From contig CAWIJL010000021.1 in NCBI GenBank assembly GCA_963836405.1, forward strand, positions 62,001 to 126,000: a DNA stretch of 64,000 nt, written 5' to 3'. The position numbers were made by a program, and so were the translations under genes. Position 1 is the first letter of the stretch; every line of letters begins with the position of its first letter. The notes under the pieces are model-generated. The model was not told the DNA's origin. It saw only the letters and a program-made list of their open reading frames with translations, and searched no databases. The stretch is from CAWIJJ01 sp963836405. GTDB taxonomy: Bacteria; Acidobacteriota; Terriglobia; Bryobacterales; Bryobacteraceae. Below, piece after piece: positions 18,514 through 26,873 of this stretch.

Positions 18514-19838
18514 CACGCCAGTTCTCCCCGCACCTGTTGTTCGAGCGGCTGTATCAACCGTGTGAGCTTGGCCCGGTCGGTTTCCGCCATGCCCGGCGCG
18601 AGCGCCCGCAGGTCGTTGAGCGTAGTGGCGAGCATCCAGGATGAGGGCGAACTCTTCAGCACCTGGTCCGCCCACGTCCTCGCCTCGCTCCATTCGCGTC
18701 CGACGGCCGCCAGGTGCATCCCTGTGGCAAGATCCCAATAGTCCGCTGGCCGGGTGTCGAGCCGCTGCTGCAAGGCCTGTTTGACGCGCGGCAGCAGTTG
18801 CTTCAGCTCGCGCCGCGACTCGGGTGTGCCGCGTTCGATAAGTAGCGTGACCGCATTAACGCCGGGATAGTAGTTGTCGGGCTGCTTTTCGAAGCCGGCG
18901 CGATAGGCATCGTAGGCCATCTGCCAGAATTTTTGATCGGCGGTTTCACGAAACAGGTCCTTGTAGACGCGGCCCAGAATGCCGTAGGTTTCGCCATCGC
19001 CGCCGGTGCGCTCGAGGAGCCGCGTGAGTATTTCAACGGCCCGTTGGCGGTCTCCCTCCTGCGCCCTGCGATTGAGCGCCAGCGCCACGCGCTGCGCCAC
19101 ATCGGGATTTTCGCGCAACTCCTGCGGCATGGTGTCGGCGAAGCGGACCAGGTCGTCCCACGCCGACACCTCCTGGTAGCCCTTCAGAATGGACAGCATG
19201 GCGGTGGGATCGGTTTCCTGCTGGCTGGTTGTCTGCTCTTCGGCGGCGCGAAGGAAAGTGTGTTTGCTCGCGCGGCGCGCCTGCGGGTCGCTCTTGAGCA
19301 TGACCTCGGCAGCGGTGCTCACCGGCGGCGCGGGCTGCATCCGCGCCTGCAATTCGGGGAACAGCTCGAACAGGGGACTGAAGGCTGCCGGAGCGCGCAG
19401 GCTCGACTCGATCGCCGAAAACAGGCGGCGGCGAAACTCCTCGATCGAGTTCGGCGGAACGCTTCCATCCGCATCGACTTCATAGCGGAGAGTCTGGAGG
19501 AAGTTCAGGTTGAAGGGAAGCCTGGTGTGGCTGGCCGCGACGATGATGGTGGGCCGGGCACTGGTCGCGTGGCGCACTCCGATTTCATACATCACGCCGG
19601 GATTGGAGGAGGTCACGTCAGCTACCATCAGTTCGCTGCTCATGATGGCGGAGAAAATGGATTTCAGGATCAGGGCGCCGCCCGTGAATTCGTCGGCCCG
19701 GAAGCAGCCCAGTCCCGCCATCTCCACGGCGGGTCGGATCATCTCGCGGTAGATTTGATCGAAGTCCGCCTCGCTGCCGCCGGCTATCGACTTGCGCCCG
19801 AACGGCATCGACACATAGCAATTCGGTTTTGCGGTCAT
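18513..19838 (-). CDS. DRHyd/deoxyribosyltransferase-like domain fused to a TPR scaffold (TRAFs-binding / DUF4071-like)
   Basis: A 441-residue protein. Residues 1 to about 150 form a Rossmann-like domain opening with CYVSMPFGRK and carrying DVTSSNPGVMYEIGVRHA, the acid-containing motif of deoxyribohydrolase/TIR-like enzymes. A linker follows (about 155-215), then TPR-like helical repeats (AWDDLVRFADTMP, RAVEILTRLLERTGGDGETYGILGRVYKDL, AYDAYRAGFEKQPDNYYPGVNAVTLLI) that match the TRAFs-binding/DUF4071 repeat block also present in animal ASK kinases. Such TPR scaffolds have been predicted to sense NAD+-derived signals in prokaryotic immune systems. The gene overlaps the downstream TIR-like gene by one base. 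No nuclease or pore gene is adjacent, so the enzymatic domains themselves would be the effectors. Fold-level assignment is firm; function is inference. Confidence 0.7.
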   Translation of the reverse strand: MTAKPNCYVSMPFGRKSIAGGSEADFDQIYREMIRPAVEMAGLGCFRADEFTGGALILKSIFSAIMSSELMVADVTSSNPGVMYEIGVRHATSARPTIIVAASHTRLPFNLNFLQTLRYEVDADGSVPPNSIEEFRRRLFSAIESSLRAPAAFSPLFELFPELQARMQPAPPVSTAAEVMLKSDPQARRASKHTFLRAAEEQTTSQQETDPTAMLSILKGYQEVSAWDDLVRFADTMPQELRENPDVAQRVALALNRRAQEGDRQRAVEILTRLLERTGGDGETYGILGRVYKDLFRETADQKFWQMAYDAYRAGFEKQPDNYYPGVNAVTLLIERGTPESRRELKQLLPRVKQALQQRLDTRPADYWDLATGMHLAAVGREWSEARTWADQVLKSSPSSWMLATTLNDLRALAPGMAETDRAKLTRLIQPLEQQVRGELA

Positions 19839-19865
19839 ACGCTCGGGCCTATTCTATCGAAGGAA

Positions 19866-20450
19866 TCAGGCGGCTTTACGGCTGGCCAGGTGACGCTGCT
19901 TTTCGTTTCCGCGCCGCCGGCGCCAGACCACCGCGGCCGCCGCCAGCACAAAGCATCCTTCCACCAGCAGTTTCTCGCCGTCGATGAAGTCCGGCGGGTT
20001 GTTCTTGAGGTGGGGATCGATCAAGGTGCCGTGCACGAACAGGAACGCCGCCGCGCCGTAGGCCGTGTAGTGCAGCTTCTTCCACGGGCGGTGCCGCAAC
20101 TACGGCCTGAAGTAAGAGGTCACCACCACGAACAGGAACGCATAGAAAGTGACCGCTCCCAGGCAGTTGTAGAGCGTCTGGCCGGGCGAGCCGAGCGGCC
20201 ACAGGATATCGCCGATCCGGAAGTTCGGTTCCTTGGCAATAAGCAGTAGGGTGGGGTGCAGGATTACCACCGCGATCGCGAGGTATGCGGTCCAGTTGTG
20301 GATCCGGAACAGCGGAACCGATAGCTTTCGGTGCGGCCATTCGCGCACGGAACTGTAATTAGTGGCTACCAGCAGGCCCATGAGAAAGTTCAGGGTCAGC
20401 AGGACCATGGCGGTCAGCGCCGCGAATCCGGAGAGTTCGACGAAATCCAT
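19866..20450 (-). pseudogene. ferric-reductase-like transmembrane haem protein, interrupted by an in-frame amber codon
   Basis: Read through, this is a 194-codon polytopic protein of the ferric-reductase/MsrQ type. Two pairs of His separated by about 14 residues, in RIHNW..VILHP and LHYTAY..FVHG, would bind two b-type haems across the membrane. The frame is broken only by TAG at 20100-20102, between TSYFRP and LRHRPWKKLH. A single C-to-T change from CAG (Gln) explains it. A TTG immediately after could restart a 77-residue fragment, but this would lack half of the haem ligands. Either a nonsense mutation or a base-call error is possible. TAG is used as a normal stop elsewhere in the window, so general recoding is not supported. 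Confidence 0.75.
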
Positions 20451-20462
20451 GCCTCTTGCGAA

Positions 20463-22031
20463 TCAGGGGAGCGGGTTGGATTTGACCGCCTTACGCCAGC
20501 GGGCGATCGCCGCTTCCACGTCTTCCAGTTTGGACGGGATGTCCGCCGACAGCACCTTCGGCTCCCCGTCCGTGACTACCACATCGTCCTCGATGCGCAC
20601 GCCGATGCCCTTGTATTTCTCGAACGCGGGCCGGATCGCCGCGATGTACTTTTCATTTTCCGGCGTCTTGGCGAGGTGCTCCAGTGCGTCCGGCCGAACA
20701 TAGATTCCGGGTTCGACGGTGATCGCCATCCCGGGCTGCAACTCACGGCCGCCCGCGTCATGGACATTGAGGCCGATGCCGTGGCTGATGCCGTGATTGA
20801 ACCAGATGCGCAGTTGCTGGTCGCTTGACGGGTCCGTCATCAGGCCCATTTGCACGAGGCCGCGGCGAAAGATTTCGTTGGCGGCGCCGGTGACCGATTC
20901 CGGACCGCCCGCGATCTGGTGTCCGGGCTTGACGTTGCGGATGGCCGCCTGCTGCGCCTCCCACACGAGGCGGTAGATTTCCGCCTGTTCTTTGTTGAAT
21001 TTTCCGCTCACCGGAATCGTGCGGGTCACGTCCGCACTGTAGCCGTCGAACTCGGCGGCGTCATCCAGCAGCAGCAGGTCGCCCGCCTTCATGGTGTCGC
21101 GGTTGGATTCGTAATGGAGTGTGGTTGCATTTGCGCCCGACGCCACGATGCAGGGATAACCCCAGTGGCCGTTGCGCCGCAGAAACGTGAACTCGAACTG
21201 CGCCTGGATCTCGTACTCGGGCAATCCGGGAGCCGTGACGGCGTAGACGCGCTGGAAGGCCTCCGCGGTGATGTCCACAGCATGCTCCAGAATATCCAGT
21301 TCGCGTGCAGATTTGACGCGGCGCAGATTGGTGAAAATCGCGCTGGCATCCTTCACCGTGACGGGAGGCGTGAGAGCAGCGAGCTTGGATGCGAACTCGC
21401 TTTCGCGGCGGAATTCGGAGGCGCCGCGCGTGAGCATCTGGATCTGCAGTCCGTTTTTAGCCGCGGGCTGGAGCGAGGCGAGGAATTCAGCAGAGAGCGG
21501 CTGCGCAGGCGCGGGGCCGCGTCCGCCGCTTCTCTCAGGCGGCAGGGCGCCCTTGATGGCGGGCAGGAGCGCGGCGAGGAACGCATTCAAGTTTCGCGCA
21601 TCCTCGATGGTCGCGATTCCGGAAATCGCGCGCGCTTCATCCGGCGTGAGGATGTGCCCGGTCCAGGTTTCCTGCGCCGGGTTCGTTGGCGCAAGAAACA
21701 TCACCTCACGAGTGGAAGCGCCGGGAATCAGCACGAAGGTGGCGCCGGGCTGGGTTAGGCCAGTGAGGTAGAAGAAATTGTTTTCCTGCCGGTAAGGCCA
21801 GTCCACGTCTCCCGCATAGTTGCGGGGCTCGGCTGCATGCAGGATGAGGACGCCCTTTTCACCGACGGCCTCCGCCACGGCCTTGCGCCGCGCGGCGAGG
21901 TCCGCCAGCCGGTCTCGCTGCCAGGAAGCCGGCGGCGGCGGCGCCACGTTCCAGATTCCCGGGCCGGCGGCCGGCAGGCCGGCAGAGCAGATTAACAGTG
22001 CGAGCGTGACGGCGCTTGCGGCTCGAACCAT
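20463..22031 (-). CDS. exported Xaa-Pro aminopeptidase, M24 family
   Basis: A 522-residue metallopeptidase that releases N-terminal residues before proline. A signal peptide (AASAVTLALLICSAGLPAA) directs it out of the cytoplasm, unlike cytoplasmic PepP. An N-terminal creatinase-like domain includes WPYRQENNFFYLTGL. The pita-bread domain shows the five metal ligands: Asp in LLLDDAAEF, Asp in YSADVTRTIP, His in HGISHGIGLNVHD, Glu in TVEPGIYV and Glu in RIEDDVVVT. A Pro/Gly-rich insert at about residues 160-180 is not in the standard family. It is divergent from the cupin gene. Confidence 0.93.
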   Translation of the reverse strand: MVRAASAVTLALLICSAGLPAAGPGIWNVAPPPPASWQRDRLADLAARRKAVAEAVGEKGVLILHAAEPRNYAGDVDWPYRQENNFFYLTGLTQPGATFVLIPGASTREVMFLAPTNPAQETWTGHILTPDEARAISGIATIEDARNLNAFLAALLPAIKGALPPERSGGRGPAPAQPLSAEFLASLQPAAKNGLQIQMLTRGASEFRRESEFASKLAALTPPVTVKDASAIFTNLRRVKSARELDILEHAVDITAEAFQRVYAVTAPGLPEYEIQAQFEFTFLRRNGHWGYPCIVASGANATTLHYESNRDTMKAGDLLLLDDAAEFDGYSADVTRTIPVSGKFNKEQAEIYRLVWEAQQAAIRNVKPGHQIAGGPESVTGAANEIFRRGLVQMGLMTDPSSDQQLRIWFNHGISHGIGLNVHDAGGRELQPGMAITVEPGIYVRPDALEHLAKTPENEKYIAAIRPAFEKYKGIGVRIEDDVVVTDGEPKVLSADIPSKLEDVEAAIARWRKAVKSNPLP

Positions 22032-22064
22032 CCTGAACCACCCTCCACAAATGATCCCCCATTA

Positions 22065-22082
22065 TAAGGGAGCGCGCCCTTA
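22065..22082. promoter_or_regulatory. inverted repeat between divergent genes, candidate operator
   Basis: TAAGGG and CCCTTA form perfect six-base arms around a six-base spacer in the 63-base gap between the aminopeptidase and cupin starts. It abuts a TACAAT at 22081-22086, a possible -10 element that lies so close to the cupin ATG (22095) that the transcript would be almost leaderless. Operator function is inferred from position only. Confidence 0.35.
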
Positions 22083-22094
22083 CAATAGCTGCTG

Positions 22095-22442
22095 ATGGAA
22101 CACTACAACTGGGACAGCATGGAGAAGGAAGTGCTCAGCCCGACGATCGCGCGAAAGATTATTTCCGGCGAAAAGGCGATGGTCGCGCAGGTATTTCTGG
22201 CGAAGGGCGCGGTGGTTCCGGAACACCATCACGAGAGCGAGCAGATCACTTACATTCTGGAAGGCGCGCTCAAGTTTCAGATCGAAGGCCGGGAGATAGT
22301 GGTCGCCAAGGGAGAGGTGCTGCGCATCCCCTCGCACGTCCCGCATGCGGCGGTGGCGCTCGAAGACACGCTCGATCTGGACATCTTCAGCCCCATCCGG
22401 CACGACTGGCTGAAGAAGGACGACGCATACCTGCGAGGGTGA
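22095..22442 (+). CDS. small cupin-domain protein
   Basis: A 115-residue single-domain cupin. The first metal-binding cupin motif is in PEHHHESEQITYILEG and the second in PSHVPHAAVALED, so a metal-dependent enzyme or small-molecule sensor is likely. Its stop is one base from the SDR gene start, so the two form an operon and may act on the same metabolite. The substrate is unknown. Confidence 0.88.
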   Translation: MEHYNWDSMEKEVLSPTIARKIISGEKAMVAQVFLAKGAVVPEHHHESEQITYILEGALKFQIEGREIVVAKGEVLRIPSHVPHAAVALEDTLDLDIFSPIRHDWLKKDDAYLRG

Positions 22443-22443
22443 G

Positions 22444-23235
22444 ATGGACCTGGGATTGAAAGACCGCGTGGCCATCGTCGCCGCCTCCAGCCAAGGGCTC
22501 GGAAAGGCCGCCGCCATGGGACTGGCGCGGGAAGGCGCGAACATCGCGATGTGCGCGCGCACGGATTCGGCTCTTCAGCGAGCGGCGGAGGAAATCCGCG
22601 GCGCGACGGGCGTGGAGGTCATGGCGCAGGCGGTGGACGTGACCGCGCCGGAGCACGTGCGGCGCTTCGTCGCGGCTGTGGCGGAACGCTTCGGACGGGT
22701 GGATATCTGTGTCGCGAATGCCGGCGGCCCGCCTTCCAAGGTGTTCGCCGACACCACCATCGAGGATTGGCGCGCGGCCGCCGAACTCAATCTGCTGAGT
22801 ACGGTTTCCTTCGCGCGCGAGACGCTTCCGCTCATGCAGCAGCGCCGTTGGGGACGATTCATCGCGGTCACATCGGTGACGGTGAAGCAGCCGGTGGAAG
22901 GCCTGGTGCTGTCGAACGCCGTGCGCGCCGGCGTGAGCGGCCTGGTCAAGACGCTGGCAAACGAGTACGGCCGCCACAACATTCTGGTCAACAACGTGTG
23001 CCCGGGCTACACTGCCACAGCGCGACTGATAGAGCTCTCCGAGAAGCTCGCCGCTCGCGAGGGAATTGCGCCGGACGCGATAGAGAAGAGATGGGCCGCG
23101 CAAACGCCGTTGGGTCGGATCGGCCTGCCGGAGGAGTTCGCGAGCCTGGTGGTTTTCCTCGCCTCCGAGCGCGCCAGTTTTATCACGGGCGCGTCCATCG
23201 CCGTTGATGGCGGACTGGTCAAGGGACTGTACTGA
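22444..23235 (+). CDS. SDR-family oxidoreductase lacking the canonical YxxxK pair
   Basis: A 263-residue short-chain dehydrogenase-like protein. The cofactor loop is AASSQGLGKA instead of TGxxxGIG, followed by CVANAGGPP in the NNAG position. At the active site, where SDRs have Tyr-x-x-x-Lys, the sequence reads SNAVRAGV, so the Tyr and Lys are replaced by Ser and Arg. The upstream Ser is kept (VTSVTVK). This matches the FabG-like SDR subgroup known to deviate from the catalytic tetrad. It may bind NAD(P)H but use different chemistry. It lies one base after the cupin gene and overlaps the convergent glycosyltransferase gene by 17 bases. Confidence 0.88.
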   Translation: MDLGLKDRVAIVAASSQGLGKAAAMGLAREGANIAMCARTDSALQRAAEEIRGATGVEVMAQAVDVTAPEHVRRFVAAVAERFGRVDICVANAGGPPSKVFADTTIEDWRAAAELNLLSTVSFARETLPLMQQRRWGRFIAVTSVTVKQPVEGLVLSNAVRAGVSGLVKTLANEYGRHNILVNNVCPGYTATARLIELSEKLAAREGIAPDAIEKRWAAQTPLGRIGLPEEFASLVVFLASERASFITGASIAVDGGLVKGLY

Positions 23236-24493
23236 CCGGGGCCGTGGGCCACTTCTGGCGGGTCTGGGCAAGGGCCGCAGGGAATGCCGCGGCTCCGCGC
23301 GCTACCACCACCTCGGCGTAGCGCACGAGCAGGTCCGCCGGAGGCGGCGCCAATTCCTCCACGCGGCTCACCAGCACTCCTTCCGCGCCGCGGCCGGGAA
23401 ACACCGCCACAGACCCGTCGGTGAGCGCCAGGAACTGCTCCTCCCAACCGGCCGGCGCTTCGGCCGCAGTAGGTCCCAGCGCGATTTCCGCGGCCCGTCG
23501 CAACGCCTGCCGCGCTGCCGGACGGTCCGCGCGTAATTCGAGGCGCGCCACGGCCTGATCCCACAGGCGGCGAAAAAGTGTCCGCTCCGCCACCGCCCGC
23601 GCCAGAAACTGGAGGTAGTTGACCTCCAGCACGGCCTCGAGCTGATCCTCGGTGAAGTAACGGGAAGTGGTGGCGCGATGGCGATGCTCCACGCCGGCCC
23701 CGGCCACATACACGGTCGGCCAGTTCCGCTGCCAGGCACGATATCCCAAGTCGAGGTCCTCTACATAGGCAGGTTCGTAGGCTTCGTCCACCAGGCCGAG
23801 TTCGCGCAGCATCGCCGCATCGTAGAGAGAGCAGCCGCCGCTGCCGTAAAGAACCCAGGTGAGGTCTTCGCCCGGCAGCGGCTCGTCGCAGCGGAGCGGA
23901 AAATCTTCGGGGTGCGACTGCGCCATCACCGCCTTGCCGGTCTCCTCGCGGCGGACGCCCGGAGGAAAGCGAATCTGAGCGGTTGCGCAGAACAGGTTCG
24001 GAACGCGCGTGAAAGCGTGGAGCAGCGCCTGGAAGAATCCCGGGTCCAGCAGCATGTCGTTATTGAGCAGGCACACGTAACGGAAGCGGGCCTCGAGGAT
24101 GCCGCGATTCACGGCCCGGGCAAACGAGAGAGGAGAACCAGAGACCACCACGCGCACGCCGGGCCATTCATCGCCGAGCCACTCCGCACTGCCGTCATTG
24201 GAGCCGTTGTCTACGACGATGACCTCCGCGTCAAGGCCTTCGAGGTCGTTGAGGATGCCGGGGAGTTGCAGGTCGAGAAGGCCGCGGCCGTTGCGGGAGG
24301 GAATGACCACGGAAATGCCGCGCAGGGAGCGTGCGGGCGCGCCGGTGGTTCGCGGTGTGGCGCGCCGGCGCGGGCGCAGCGCAGCGGCCTTCCGCGCCAG
24401 CGCGGCCCAGAACGCGAGCTGAAATTGCGCGGTCAAATTTAGATCAGCAGATGGCGCATGGGCGGGCAGCCGCCCTCGCGAGCCTGGCCCCAC
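23219..24493 (-). CDS. family 2 glycosyltransferase
   Basis: A GT-A fold glycosyltransferase of up to 424 residues, of the rhamnosyltransferase/WbbL type. It shows SVVIPSRNGRGLL, VVDNGSNDGS (nucleotide-sugar site), LLNNDMLLDPGF (DxD-like metal site) and YVEDLDLGYRAWQRNW (catalytic-base region). The C-terminal 120 residues are helical and unassigned. The GTG start at 24493 overlaps the upstream gene by 55 bases; a TTG at 24436 just after that gene's stop is an equally plausible start. Likely role: adding a sugar to a surface polysaccharide or glycolipid. Confidence 0.87.
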   Translation of the reverse strand: MGPGSRGRLPAHAPSADLNLTAQFQLAFWAALARKAAALRPRRRATPRTTGAPARSLRGISVVIPSRNGRGLLDLQLPGILNDLEGLDAEVIVVDNGSNDGSAEWLGDEWPGVRVVVSGSPLSFARAVNRGILEARFRYVCLLNNDMLLDPGFFQALLHAFTRVPNLFCATAQIRFPPGVRREETGKAVMAQSHPEDFPLRCDEPLPGEDLTWVLYGSGGCSLYDAAMLRELGLVDEAYEPAYVEDLDLGYRAWQRNWPTVYVAGAGVEHRHRATTSRYFTEDQLEAVLEVNYLQFLARAVAERTLFRRLWDQAVARLELRADRPAARQALRRAAEIALGPTAAEAPAGWEEQFLALTDGSVAVFPGRGAEGVLVSRVEELAPPPADLLVRYAEVVVARGAAAFPAALAQTRQKWPTAPVSTVP

Positions 24494-25506
24494 AACTCCA
24501 GGGCTTGCATGCCGAATGCCGTGGAGACGGGGTTCGAATACGGCAGCGGCTTGCCGCCCCTACGTCCGAAACAGAAGCCGCCGTCAAGGCGCCGGTCTTC
24601 GCCGGCGTCCTGGAAACCGGCCAATCTCTCCGCTTCCCATGCGGCGGCGGAAGAGTCGAGCGGGACTGCCCCGAAATAATCCGCGTAGATTCGGATGCGC
24701 AGAAGCTGCGCGTAAACGTCCGACCGTTCGAACTCGGGAGCGATCTCGCGCAGGTGGGCAGCGGCGCGCGGGATGCCGTCGCGAATGGCGGCTGCGCAGA
24801 GGGGATCGGACGCGCAGGGGAGCAGGCCCTCGAGAAAATACAGAAAGGCGTGCAGCCGGTCCATCACCTTGGCCCTCTCGGGATGGCCCGGCAGGAAGTC
24901 CGGGGCGTCGTCGAGGGCCAATTCGAGCATTTCTCCGTACGGTTCCGCGAGGCTCGAATCACCCAGCGCTTCCGCGAGATCGAACCACGCCATGGCCGAC
25001 TTCAACTGGTAACAGCCTGGCGATCGCGACCATCGCAGCGGATCGCGGGCTTCGGGTGTCCCGTCCGGAACCGAGACGACGGGATGCCACCCACCGGCGG
25101 CCCGAAAATGCCGGCTCATGGAGCGGCCCACGTTCGCGGCGGCGTCCAGATACTCCTCCGTTCCGGTGGCGCGCCACACGGCCAGCAGGCCGCGCACGGT
25201 GATTCCGCAGTCGAAGAAATAGCTGAATTGCGGCCGCCCGAGCTCGAACGGCATCATCCCGGCGCCCGCATCCCAGGCACGGCACGCCAGAAAGCGCGCC
25301 GCGCAGTCCGCCGCCTCGAGATAACGCGGGTCTTTCGTGACGGAGTGGAGATAGACCAGTGCGCTGGCGGAATAACCGGTAATCTCGGTGGAAACGGCCT
25401 GATTCCGCTGAAGGTCGATTCGGTAAAACCGGGCGACACCGCCGCCCGCTTCTTGTATGCCGGAACGGAGAAACCACTCGCCGGCTCGCATAATCGGTCG
25501 CGACAA
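24439..25506 (-). CDS. putative (alpha/alpha)-barrel glycosidase-like protein
   Basis: A 355-residue protein with no signal peptide. Repeated helix-helix patterns with aromatic turns (STEITGYSASALVYLH, DCGITVRGLLAVW, PGCYQLKSAMAWFDLAEA, AFGMQALELW) suggest a six-hairpin toroid as in many glycoside hydrolases and epimerases. I see no family-defining catalytic motif. It overlaps the downstream glycosyltransferase, so a role in polysaccharide synthesis or trimming is inferred. Confidence 0.65.
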   Translation of the reverse strand: MSRPIMRAGEWFLRSGIQEAGGGVARFYRIDLQRNQAVSTEITGYSASALVYLHSVTKDPRYLEAADCAARFLACRAWDAGAGMMPFELGRPQFSYFFDCGITVRGLLAVWRATGTEEYLDAAANVGRSMSRHFRAAGGWHPVVSVPDGTPEARDPLRWSRSPGCYQLKSAMAWFDLAEALGDSSLAEPYGEMLELALDDAPDFLPGHPERAKVMDRLHAFLYFLEGLLPCASDPLCAAAIRDGIPRAAAHLREIAPEFERSDVYAQLLRIRIYADYFGAVPLDSSAAAWEAERLAGFQDAGEDRRLDGGFCFGRRGGKPLPYSNPVSTAFGMQALELWGQAREGGCPPMRHLLI

Positions 25507-25546
25507 TCCGCTAGTGTAGCATCAGAATTCCGAGGCCCAGCGTCAA

Positions 25547-26345
25547 TTAAGTGAGCGGAACGCCCCCCTTGGGGTATTCCCAAAAACCGATGCGCACATC
25601 GCGCCGCGCCCGCTGTACCACGATCAGGTTCGCCACCGAGCCGACCACGGTCAGATTTCCCGCGAGGGTAGAGGACATGGCCAGGGTCAGCCAGGCGTGA
25701 GCGGGATCGACGAGGGAGCGGTGCGTTCCAGGTGGTAGCGGGTGGCCGCCGCGAACAGATCCCGGGGCAAGGGCGTTTTCTCGAGGCCCGCGATGACGAT
25801 GAAGAGGCCCACGAACATCACCAGCAGGCTCCAGTCGATCTCGCGATAAATGCGCTCCGGTTTGATGCGCCTGGTGACCAGCAGCAGGGCGCCGGCGATC
25901 ACGGCCACCTTTGGCGCTGGCCAGCCCGCAAAGAAGAAGACAATCGTCGCGCAGGAAGCTGCCAGCGACTTCCACATCAGCGGCCGGTAGACATGCCCGG
26001 TATGCGGCTGGACCTCGAGCGGCGCCGCGCCCCGGAATTCGCCGCGATAAATCCACGCGATGATCACCACCACGGTGAGCACCAGGCCGGCCTTGGCAAC
26101 AGGGGCGAGCGAGGCCGCGAATCGGGCGTACCCGATGCCGGAGTACGTCGCAATCATCATGTTCTGTGGATTGCCCGTGATGGTGGCCACGCTGCCGACG
26201 TTGGAGGCCATGGCCACCGGGAGCAGGTAGGGCAGGGGATTGCGGCGGAGTTGGCGCGTGACCTCGAGCACCAGCGGCGTCAGCACCAGGCACATCGTGT
26301 CGTTGACGAAGAATGCCGATAAAACGCCCGAGACCGCCGCTCACC
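25547..26345 (-). pseudogene. SLC13/ArsB-type permease remnant, 5'-truncated and frameshifted
   Basis: The translation shows the signature SNVGSVATITGNPQNMMI of the anion/arsenite permease superfamily, with AFFVNDTMCLVLTPLVLEV before it and SSTLAGNLTVVGSVANLIV at the end. About 265 residues remain; full-length members have around 400, so roughly the first third is gone. A TGA precedes AVSGVLSAFFVND, and no upstream coding sequence is found in the 83 bases before the PspC-type gene. A second lesion, a one-base shift near 25705-25716, moves the last 50 residues to another frame. Truncation plus shift make a true pseudogene likely. Confidence 0.8.
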
Positions 26346-26428
26346 ACGCTGGCCGGGCCGCCTTGTGCATCCTCTCATTCTTGCAGGGCGGAGCAGTCCC
26401 CGCGCGGAAGATGCACAGGCGGCAGGTA

Positions 26429-26755
26429 TCAGGCCGTAGCCTGCGGGTCGGTTCGCATGTAGACGGCGGGCGCCACGCCGTGATCGCTGGGCATGATCAT
26501 CCAGGCCGCCAGATACGCCAGGAAGCCCACGCCGGTGGCGAACGCGATAGCCAGCCAGAGTACGCGGATCAGTGTGACGTCGCACTCGAGATACCGCGCG
26601 AATCCGGCGCAGACACCGCCGATTTTCCGATTATTGCGGTCGAGCAACAACGGCCTGCTTGCGACCTCAATTCTTCCGGCTTCGGTCCGGGTTCCGCAGC
26701 GGCAGCAGAAGCGGTCGTCCTCCCCAAGTCCGGCCCCGCATTTCGTACAGAACAT
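26429..26755 (-). CDS. zinc-ribbon PspC-domain membrane protein
   Basis: A 108-residue protein beginning with a double-Cys zinc ribbon (FCTKCGAGLGEDDRFCCRCG). A PspC domain follows: RNNRKIGGVCAGFARYLECDVTLIRVLW and a membrane helix AIAFATGVGFLAYLAAWMIMP. PspC proteins sense or mediate membrane stress. The ATG at 26755 was chosen for its GGGAGG ribosome site; a longer frame to 26818 is less likely. Confidence 0.9.
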   Translation of the reverse strand: MFCTKCGAGLGEDDRFCCRCGTRTEAGRIEVASRPLLLDRNNRKIGGVCAGFARYLECDVTLIRVLWLAIAFATGVGFLAYLAAWMIMPSDHGVAPAVYMRTDPQATA

Positions 26756-26857
26756 TTTGCATCCTCCCAAAAAAAAGCTACGCAAAGCGGTTCGCGAATG
26801 TTCCGGGTTCCCGGGCACAGCTCAGCCCCGCCGATTCCTTTTTGCACTTTTCGGTAA

Positions 26858-26873
26858 TACTGTTCAGACAGTA
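26858..26873. promoter_or_regulatory. perfect inverted repeat at the TIGR03435 gene start
   Basis: TACTGT-TCAG-ACAGTA ends exactly at the A of the ATG at 26873. A dimeric repressor bound here would block initiation. BlaI-type repressors are common partners of such genes in this phylum, but no repressor gene is adjacent, so the cognate regulator is not identified. Confidence 0.5.
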
